Source: Cypionkella sp.
Lineage (GTDB): Bacteria; Pseudomonadota; Alphaproteobacteria; Rhodobacterales; Rhodobacteraceae
Direction of reading: 5' to 3'
Assembly: GCA_025458525.1 (NCBI GenBank)
Contig: JALOSF010000013.1
Span: 1 to 40,650 of the forward strand
DNA length: 40,650 bases
Shown here: positions 8,531-14,295 of the stretch, in pieces
Layout of the letters: every line of letters starts with the position of its first letter
Position numbering within the stretch: the stretch's first letter is position 1
Notes under the pieces: model-generated
Told to the model about the DNA's origin: nothing
Database searches by the model: none
The model's input: the letters and a program-made list of their open reading frames with translations, nothing else
Program-made: the position numbers and the translations under genes

Positions 8531-10498
8531 ATGAAACGCAGATTGCTTTCCCTTGTCCTGTGCCTGCTTGCCGCTCCGGCCTTGGCCGATACCGGGCGCG
8601 TTCATGCGCTGCTGATCGGGGTGGGCGATTATCTTTATCTGGATGCCGATCTCAAAGGCCCGCCGCAGGATGTCACGCTGATGGCGGAAACCCTGATTGC
8701 GCGCGGGGTCGATCCGCAGGCGATCGTCGCCCTTGGCGCACAGCGCCTGCCCGCGGGGACAACGGGCGGCGCGGCGACGCGGTCCAGCATCCTTGCGCAG
8801 ATGGACACGCTGGCCGCGCACGTGCAGCCCGGCGATACGGTGGTGTTCTATTTTTCCGGCCATGGTGCGCAGGCCCCGGATACCAGCGGGGATGAGGGCG
8901 GCGGCTATGACGAAATCCTGCTGCCGGCCGATGCCAAGGCATGGCGCGGGGCGATCGGCATGGTGGAAAACGCGCTGCTCGATGACGAATTGTCCGAGTG
9001 GGCGCGTGGGATCTTGGCGCGCGGGGTCCGGCTGGTCGGGATCATCGATGCCTGTCATTCCGCCACCGGCTTTCGCGCGATGGGCGGTGCGGGGGTGGCG
9101 CGCACGCTCGATGCCGCAGCCCTTGGCCTGCCCGACGATGCGCCTTCGGCCAGCGGATTGCCCGCCTCTGCCGACACGGATGCCTTGGAAGGCGACTTCG
9201 TGTTTTTGTATTCAAGCCAGTCCGACCAACGCTCTTTCGAATATCCCTATGGCGATGGGTCCGTCTGGCACGGCGAATTCACCCTGCGCCTTGCCGATGT
9301 GCTGACCCATGCGCCCGAGGCCAGTTGGGCGCAAGTTCTGGGTGCGGCGACCGAGGCGATGCAGCAAGGCCCCGCCCGGCAGCAACCCGAAGGCGAAGGC
9401 CCCTTGCTGGCGGCAAAGGTGTTTGGCACCGGCCTTGCCGAGGCGCGCCTTGCCGTGACCCAAGGTGGGCTGGACGCCGGGTTTCTGCACGGGCTTGCCG
9501 TGGGGGCCGAGGTCGCGCTTTACGCGCAGGCGGCGGGGGGCGCGCCGCTGGGCAGCGCCATCGTAACGGGGGTAGAGGCGCGGCGGGCCCTGCTGTCGGA
9601 CGCCCCGGCCGAGGCTCGATTTGCCGAAATCATCGCCGCGCCGCCACCGCCGCCGTTGCGTCTTGCCGCGCCCGTGGTGGCCGATGACGCGGATTACAGC
9701 CTTTGGCTCGCCGCGCTGCCCCCGGCCGCCCCCGGCTCTGCCGATCTGGTTCCCGTCCTGACGGGCGGGCAGGTGGCGCTGACCCGCGCCGATGGGGTGC
9801 TGGACCCCGAAGGCCCGGGCAGCACGCCCCGCATCCGCCCCGACCCCGGCGAGACCGAGGCCGAGGCGACCGCCCGCGTCCTCGACCAGGCCGCCCATGC
9901 CCTGCGCCTGCGCAGCACGCTTGCGGGCGGCCCGGCGCAGGCGCGCCGCCTGACTGCCCAGCCGGTGCTGGAGGTCAGGGCAGACCGCCGTCCCGGGCTG
10001 TCATCGGGCCAGACATGCGGCACGCCCGGCGCGCTCCAGCCCCTTGCCGAGGGTCAGGCGCTGGGCGACTGCGATCAGGTGTTTCTGACCGTCACCAACA
10101 CCTCGGGCAAGGATCAGGATATCACGATCCTGTATCTTGCCGCCGATTTCACCATCTCGGCGATCTGGCCGACGCGGCAATTGGTCAACCGTCTTGCCGC
10201 CGGGGAAACGCTGCGCAGTGGTTTGCAGATCACCCCCGGCACGGCGCCCGCGCAAGAGGAGGTCTGGGTCATTGCCGTCCCGGCCGAGCCTGCGGCGCCG
10301 CGCAATGATCTGACCGTTCTTGCCACGCCAGAGACGACACGCAGCCTTGGCGCCGCGGCCGGGCCCGCCGCCCAATGGCTTTCGTCCCGGCTGACCGACG
10401 ACGCCGAGGCGGCGCGCACGCGCGGGTTTTCCCTCAAGCCGCCCGCCTTCACCCTGATCCGTAAACAGTTGCCGATTGCCCTGTCCCCCCCGAACTGA
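8531..10498 (+). CDS. Exported metacaspase-type (peptidase C14) protein 2
   Basis: Paralogue of the protein at 716-2770, 655 aa. The signal peptide spans 1-19 (ending PALA). Caspase-fold motifs are LLIGVGDY (27-34), YFSGHGAQ with catalytic His111, GYDEILLPAD (125-134), LDDE (150-153) and IDACHSATG with catalytic Cys175. The C-terminal beta-rich DUF4384-like domain (about 515-600, with ILYLAADFTIS) matches that of metacaspase 1, while the middle region is Pro/Ala-rich and diverged. The segment from about 208 to 222 reads FVFLYSSQSDQ, equivalent to the post-cysteine strand of caspase folds. It has its own likely promoter and operator and is followed 30 bp later by the S1 protease gene, so the two are probably co-transcribed. 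Proteolytic activity is likely; the substrate is unknown. Confidence 0.88.
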   Translation: MKRRLLSLVLCLLAAPALADTGRVHALLIGVGDYLYLDADLKGPPQDVTLMAETLIARGVDPQAIVALGAQRLPAGTTGGAATRSSILAQMDTLAAHVQPGDTVVFYFSGHGAQAPDTSGDEGGGYDEILLPADAKAWRGAIGMVENALLDDELSEWARGILARGVRLVGIIDACHSATGFRAMGGAGVARTLDAAALGLPDDAPSASGLPASADTDALEGDFVFLYSSQSDQRSFEYPYGDGSVWHGEFTLRLADVLTHAPEASWAQVLGAATEAMQQGPARQQPEGEGPLLAAKVFGTGLAEARLAVTQGGLDAGFLHGLAVGAEVALYAQAAGGAPLGSAIVTGVEARRALLSDAPAEARFAEIIAAPPPPPLRLAAPVVADDADYSLWLAALPPAAPGSADLVPVLTGGQVALTRADGVLDPEGPGSTPRIRPDPGETEAEATARVLDQAAHALRLRSTLAGGPAQARRLTAQPVLEVRADRRPGLSSGQTCGTPGALQPLAEGQALGDCDQVFLTVTNTSGKDQDITILYLAADFTISAIWPTRQLVNRLAAGETLRSGLQITPGTAPAQEEVWVIAVPAEPAAPRNDLTVLATPETTRSLGAAAGPAAQWLSSRLTDDAEAARTRGFSLKPPAFTLIRKQLPIALSPPN

Positions 10499-10528
10499 CC
10501 CTCGCCTTCACCCGAAAAGGAGTTTTCG

Positions 10529-11578
10529 ATGTCCCGATTTTCACCCCTGTTGGCGCTGCCCTTTCTGGCAGGCGCCGCCTTCGCGCAGGACAAGCCTGAT
10601 TTCGGTCAGCCTGCTGTCAGCGCCTCGCCCTTTGCCTATGCCCAAAGCGGCAAGAAGGCCGAGCGCAGCGCCGCGGCCGAGGCAGCGGGCGGTGGTGGCA
10701 AGGTGATCGGCGGAGAGGTCGCGGCCGACGGGGCCTGGCCCTGGCAGGTGGCATTGATGATCACCGGCGCCCCGATCTCGCCCGAGGGGCAGTTCTGCGG
10801 CGGGTCGATGGTGCTTGACCAGTGGGTTCTGACGGCGGCGCATTGTGTGCATATGGCCGATGAGGCCGGCACCTTTGCCGACCTGCCGCCGCAAGCCATT
10901 TCGGTTCTGGTCGGATCAAACCGGCTTGCCCCCGGCACCGGCGATCTTGTCGAGGTTGCGGCGATCTATCGCCATCCCGATTACATCGGCACCGCCTTCG
11001 ACAATGACATCGCCCTGATCAAGCTGGCCCGCAAACCCAACGCGGAATATGCCACGATCACGGTGCCCGATGCGCAATTCGGGGATCAGCTGGATCAGCC
11101 CGGGGTTGTCACGCTTGTCACCGGCTGGGGCCTGACCGAAGGCGGCGGCCGCCCCGAAGCGTTGCGCCAGACCGAAATCCAGATGCTTGACCGTGACCTG
11201 TGCAACCAGGCGATGCTGGAGGCCCGCGCGGAAGAAGCGGTCAAGGGCTTTGGCTATGCCGTCGGCACCTTTGGCATCGGAGAGGACGACGCCTATGCCC
11301 TGTGGGACCAACTGGTGGCCAAGGCCCCGCTGCCGATGAGCGGCAACATGCTGTGCTCTGGCACGTTCGAAGGTGGCAAGACCGCCTGTTCGGGCGACAG
11401 TGGCGGTCCGCTGGTCGTGCCGCTGACCGATGGCAGCTATATTCAGGCCGGTGTGGTCAGCTGGGGGCTTGCTGCCTCGAACGGGCAGGGCTGCGAGGAA
11501 ACGGCCCTGTTTTCGGCCTATACGCGCGTGTCGAATTACCTGCCGTGGCTTGAACAGACCATCGCTGCCAACCCGTGA
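10529..11578 (+). CDS. Exported S1-family (chymotrypsin-fold) serine protease zymogen
   Basis: Secreted trypsin-fold protease of 349 aa. A signal peptide (1-19, ending AFA) precedes a propeptide of about 39 aa, and the mature N-terminus is likely VIGGEVA after Lys58. The triad is His105 in TAAHC, Asp160 in DNDIAL and Ser291 in SGDSGGPL. Cysteine pairs expected for S1 folds are present (90/106 and 287/321 among others). The residue at the position of chymotrypsinogen 189, six before Ser291, reads Thr285 rather than the Asp of true trypsins, so specificity may not be Arg/Lys. About 25-30 extra residues occur around 228-265. The start has an excellent AAGGAG site. It is downstream of metacaspase 2 with a 30-bp gap. 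Cleavage after Lys58 would suit activation by an Arg/Lys-specific peptidase. Confidence 0.92.
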   Translation: MSRFSPLLALPFLAGAAFAQDKPDFGQPAVSASPFAYAQSGKKAERSAAAEAAGGGGKVIGGEVAADGAWPWQVALMITGAPISPEGQFCGGSMVLDQWVLTAAHCVHMADEAGTFADLPPQAISVLVGSNRLAPGTGDLVEVAAIYRHPDYIGTAFDNDIALIKLARKPNAEYATITVPDAQFGDQLDQPGVVTLVTGWGLTEGGGRPEALRQTEIQMLDRDLCNQAMLEARAEEAVKGFGYAVGTFGIGEDDAYALWDQLVAKAPLPMSGNMLCSGTFEGGKTACSGDSGGPLVVPLTDGSYIQAGVVSWGLAASNGQGCEETALFSAYTRVSNYLPWLEQTIAANP

Positions 11579-11588
11579 TCCTGCGGCA

Positions 11589-11615
11589 CCCCCTTTTCCC
11601 GATGGGCAAAGGGGG
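11589..11615. terminator. Hairpin between convergent genes
   Basis: Arms CCCCCTTT (11589-11596) and AAAGGGGG (11608-11615) are perfect complements, with an inner CCC/GGG pair around the loop GAT. It sits 10 bp after the S1 protease stop and 14 bp before the stop of the acetyltransferase on the other strand. There is no clean T-tract in either direction, so it is a terminator-like hairpin of uncertain efficiency. Confidence 0.5.
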
Positions 11616-11629
11616 GCGCCCGCGCCGTG

Positions 11630-12088
11630 TCAGGGCGCGATGTCGAAATGCAGCACATCCTCGCGCTGGCCCAGTTTTGTATAAAGCGCGATCGCCGGAT
11701 CATCGCCCAGATCGGCCTGCACATAGATCACCCAGGCGCCGCAATCCCGCGCAATCGTGCGCACAGCCTCGATCAAGGCGGTGGCCACACCCTGCCGTCG
11801 CGCCGGTTCCGCGACGGCCAGATCATAGATATAGATCTCGCTGCGGTCCTGCTCCAGCTTGTCCAGCCGATAGGCGACCAGCCCCCCGACCAGCGTCGCA
11901 CCCCGGCGCGCCACAAGCGCGATCACATGATCCTGAGCCAGAATCCGTGCCACATAGCCCGCCCCAGATGGCTTTGCGCCATAGGTCTGCGCGTCCTCAA
12001 AGGCCTCGGCAAACAGGGCGTTCATCTGTGCCAATGCCTCGATGTCCGAGGGACCAAGCCGTTGGGTCGAGATCGTTCCATCGCTCAT
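11630..12088 (-). CDS. AAC(3)-I-like aminoglycoside N-acetyltransferase (GNAT)
   Basis: GNAT-fold acetyltransferase of 152 aa that closely resembles the AAC(3)-I gentamicin 3-N-acetyltransferases by memory. Shared blocks include SEIYIYDLAV, RRQGVATALI (the acetyl-CoA loop), VIYVQADLGDDPA, ALYTKLG and VLHFDI near the C-terminus. These extend well beyond the generic GNAT signature and cover the substrate side. The enzyme would transfer acetyl from acetyl-CoA to the 3-amino group of aminoglycosides; a different natural substrate is possible for a chromosomal homologue. ATG 12088 is preferred over GTG 12094 because a promoter-like -10 ends 6 nt before it. It lies between two parts of the peptidase locus but on the opposite strand and with its own promoter, so it may be unrelated to it. 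No mobile element flanks it. Confidence 0.8.
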   Translation of the reverse strand: MSDGTISTQRLGPSDIEALAQMNALFAEAFEDAQTYGAKPSGAGYVARILAQDHVIALVARRGATLVGGLVAYRLDKLEQDRSEIYIYDLAVAEPARRQGVATALIEAVRTIARDCGAWVIYVQADLGDDPAIALYTKLGQREDVLHFDIAP

Positions 12089-12094
12089 GTCCAC

Positions 12095-12122
12095 AGCCTA
12101 GCCGATCTGCCTCCAAGGTCAA
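12095..12122 (-). promoter_or_regulatory. Candidate promoter of the AAC(3)-I-like gene
   Basis: On the - strand TTGACC, a 16-nt spacer and TAGGCT. The -10 hexamer ends 6 nt before ATG 12088, the same geometry and the same -10 as the metacaspase 2 promoter. This implies a leaderless transcript and supports ATG rather than GTG as the start. Confidence 0.5.
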
Positions 12123-12131
12123 AGCCCCGGC

Positions 12132-12158
12132 AAAAAGGCCCGAGGTTTCCCCCGGGCC
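12132..12158 (-). terminator. Rho-independent terminator of the LMTN paralogue B gene
   Basis: On the - strand a GC-rich stem (GGCCCG against CGGGCC, plus an inner GG/CC) closes a short loop and is followed immediately by five T residues. It lies 33 bp after the stop codon at 12192 and is the best intrinsic terminator in the window. Confidence 0.75.
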
Positions 12159-12191
12159 CGTTGCGCCGTCTGGTCAGGCCGGGAGGCCCGA

Positions 12192-13007
12192 TCAGTTGGT
12201 CATCAGATAATAGCTGTTCCGCTTGGACCCGGTGTTCTGCACGGTGATGTAGAAATAGCCGTTCCACGCCGGCACGAAATCGCAGCTCACCTTGTCTGAC
12301 CAGCTGACGTCATAGCAGATCGTATTGCCATTTTCGTCGGTGATCAGCACGTCAAGATTTGCGTCGCCGTCGCCCACGATGGCCACTTCGGCATAGGAAC
12401 TGCCATAGAACGGCACTTCCCACACATCGGTCATGCCGCCGGGCAGGCGCGACAGGCGGCTGATCGCACCGCCGATGCGTCCGCGTGACCCCTCGGCCTC
12501 GACATCCTCGATCAGGCCAAGGATGGTCTCATCCTCGCCCGCAAGTTCCTTGGCCGAGGCAAGCATGGTGGCCGCGTCAACCGGGCCATCTGCCGCGCCA
12601 TCCTCGTCGCTGGTGGCGGTGAACAGGGCGATCTTGCCAACCCCGGCCTCGCCCTCGGGGGCGTTCATCACCGGCGACGGCGCGGCGGGGGCCGCATCGC
12701 GCGCGGCCAGCGGCGTCTGTTCCACAGCGCTCATGTTGACACGTGCGGCATCAATTTCCGCCGTCTCTGCGTCCTGCACCTCGACCGATCCGGCCAGCTT
12801 GGCGGCGGTCAGCACCGTCAGCGCATCCTTGTTCGCCATGCCGATGGCGTAAAGATCCTGCGCGACCGCAAAGGTCGAGGCTCCGGCCGGCGTGCCCGTG
12901 GCGGCCGGGTCGATGTTCGTGCCGGCCTTGTCCTGCGCCACGGCAGGCAAAGCGACGGCAACCAGCGCCGTCGAAAGAAAAAGAGCAGAGAGGGATGTAA
13001 CACGCAT
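12192..13007 (-). CDS. Exported protein with C-terminal LMTN domain, paralogue B
   Basis: Exported protein of 271 aa, homologous over its full length to the gene at 2776-3408; I do not recognise a named family. The signal peptide runs to about residue 24 (ALPAVAQ). An Ala-rich helical part follows, with an insert of about 50 aa absent from paralogue A, then ETILGLIEDVEAE, and a C-terminal beta-type domain from SSYAEVAIV to the final LMTN. Two domain cysteines are conserved. ATG 13007 has AAGGA at good spacing; the upstream extension lacks a signal peptide. It is monocistronic, ends in a clear terminator, and has operator copy C about 93 bp upstream of its start. The shared operator ties it to the peptidase locus. 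Its biochemical role cannot be read from sequence. Confidence 0.8.
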   Translation of the reverse strand: MRVTSLSALFLSTALVAVALPAVAQDKAGTNIDPAATGTPAGASTFAVAQDLYAIGMANKDALTVLTAAKLAGSVEVQDAETAEIDAARVNMSAVEQTPLAARDAAPAAPSPVMNAPEGEAGVGKIALFTATSDEDGAADGPVDAATMLASAKELAGEDETILGLIEDVEAEGSRGRIGGAISRLSRLPGGMTDVWEVPFYGSSYAEVAIVGDGDANLDVLITDENGNTICYDVSWSDKVSCDFVPAWNGYFYITVQNTGSKRNSYYLMTN

Positions 13008-13099
13008 GGGTCTATCCTTTTGGCATAAATTGCCCGGCGGGGCCGGACCTGCACGCTCAAGACTGCCACGGCCTCTGTGATTTGAGAAGCCGCCCCGTG

Positions 13100-13116
13100 G
13101 TGACAAATGCCGTCAC
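13100..13116. promoter_or_regulatory. Shared palindromic operator, copy C
   Basis: Arms GTGAC and GTCAC around the spacer AAATGCC. The core differs from copy B only at the spacer's last base and the outermost pair. It lies in the 219-bp region between LMTN paralogue B (- strand, start 13007) and selU (+ strand, start 13227). By analogy with copies A and B I assign it to the LMTN gene, though control of selU cannot be excluded. Confidence 0.65.
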
Positions 13117-13226
13117 GCGTGGCGGCGCGGCCTTGCACCCCGCCATCAACCCGATAAAGCTGCGCGGACACAGGCCGGGGCACGGGTGCCAAGGCGTTCT
13201 GCATGTGCAAGGGGCAGGGGGCATAA

Positions 13227-14273
13227 ATGGCGGTGGAACTGACCTCTCTGGCCGATGTTCTGGCCCTGCGTTTTGACGATGTCATCGATGTGCGTGCCCC
13301 GCTGGAATATGCCGATGATCACCTGCCCGGCGCCATTTCGCTGCCGGTGCTGGACGATGCCGAACGCGCCCGTGTCGGCACGATCTACAAACAGGTCTCG
13401 CCCTTTGACGCGCGCAAGATCGGCGCTGCTTTGGTGGCGAGGAATGCGTCGATGCACCTTCAGGGACCGCTGGCTGACAAGCCCGGCAGTTGGCAGCCGC
13501 TGGTGTATTGCTGGCGCGGGGGCCAACGGTCAGGATCTTTTGCAAGCATCCTGTCGCAGATCGGCTGGCGGGTCGAGGTGCTGCGCGGCGGCTACAAATC
13601 CTGGCGCAGCCTTGTCGTCGCGGCCCTTTATGACCACCCCATCCCCTCGCCCGTCATCGTGCTTGATGGCAATACCGGCACCGCCAAGACCGAGGTGTTG
13701 AACCTGCTGCCCGCGCTTGGCGTGCAGGTGATCGAACTTGAAGCACTGGCCCATCATCGCGGATCGCTGTTTGGCGCGGTGGGCCCCCAGCCCGCCCAGC
13801 GCGGATTTGAAGGTGCGCTTGCGCTCGCGCTGGCCAGGCTCGATCCGGCCCGTCCCGTGGTGGTCGAGGCGGAAAGCTCCAAGATCGGCAATCTGCGTCT
13901 GCCACCCCGGCTTTGGCGTGCCATGGTTGATGCGCCACGCCTTGTCGTCACGGCCCCGCTTGACGCGCGGGCGCGCTATCTGACCACCGCCTACGCCGAT
14001 CTGGTCAGCGACCTTGCCCGTCTTGACCATGTGCTGCAACGCCTGCGCCCGGCCCATCCGGCCGAGGTGATCGCAGACTGGCGCAAGCTGGCGGACACGG
14101 GGCAGTTCACCGCCCTCGCCGCCGGGTTGATGCAGCGCCATTATGACCCGCGCTATGCCAAGCATCGCGCCCGCAGCGCCCCGCCAAGGGCCGAATTCGC
14201 GGTGGATACGCTGACGCCTGCCTCTCTGCTGCACCTGGCACAGCGCATCGCCGCCTGGGTCGATCGCGCCTGA
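13227..14273 (+). CDS. selU: tRNA 2-selenouridine synthase
   Basis: Also called MnmH. It converts 2-thiouridine at tRNA wobble position 34 to 2-selenouridine through a geranylated intermediate, using selenophosphate. The 348-aa product has an N-terminal rhodanese domain with catalytic Cys95 in VYCWRGGQRSG, and a C-terminal P-loop domain with GNTGTAKTE at 148-156. Length and motif order are standard. The start has AGGGGGC upstream. It converges with selD across 22 bp, and selD supplies its selenium donor. No selA, selB or tRNA-Sec is seen in the window, so here the SelD-SelU branch is the only selenium use that can be supported. Confidence 0.95.
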   Translation: MAVELTSLADVLALRFDDVIDVRAPLEYADDHLPGAISLPVLDDAERARVGTIYKQVSPFDARKIGAALVARNASMHLQGPLADKPGSWQPLVYCWRGGQRSGSFASILSQIGWRVEVLRGGYKSWRSLVVAALYDHPIPSPVIVLDGNTGTAKTEVLNLLPALGVQVIELEALAHHRGSLFGAVGPQPAQRGFEGALALALARLDPARPVVVEAESSKIGNLRLPPRLWRAMVDAPRLVVTAPLDARARYLTTAYADLVSDLARLDHVLQRLRPAHPAEVIADWRKLADTGQFTALAAGLMQRHYDPRYAKHRARSAPPRAEFAVDTLTPASLLHLAQRIAAWVDRA

Positions 14274-14295
14274 CCCCGCCGCACCACCCGCGGTG

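Noticed and set aside
6980-9058. A 692-codon ORF on the - strand
   Set aside because: Antisense to the patatin-like and metacaspase 2 genes; composition is that of a high-GC shadow frame with no domain motif.
11630-12088. The AAC(3)-I-like gene as a mobile resistance cassette
   Set aside because: No integrase, attC-like site or insertion sequence adjoins it, and its composition matches the neighbours.
716-13007. Reading the caspase/patatin/S1 cluster as a gasdermin or CRISPR-caspase defence system
   Set aside because: No gasdermin-like, nucleotide-sensor or CRISPR gene is present and nearly all effectors carry export signals, which does not fit known cytosolic systems.
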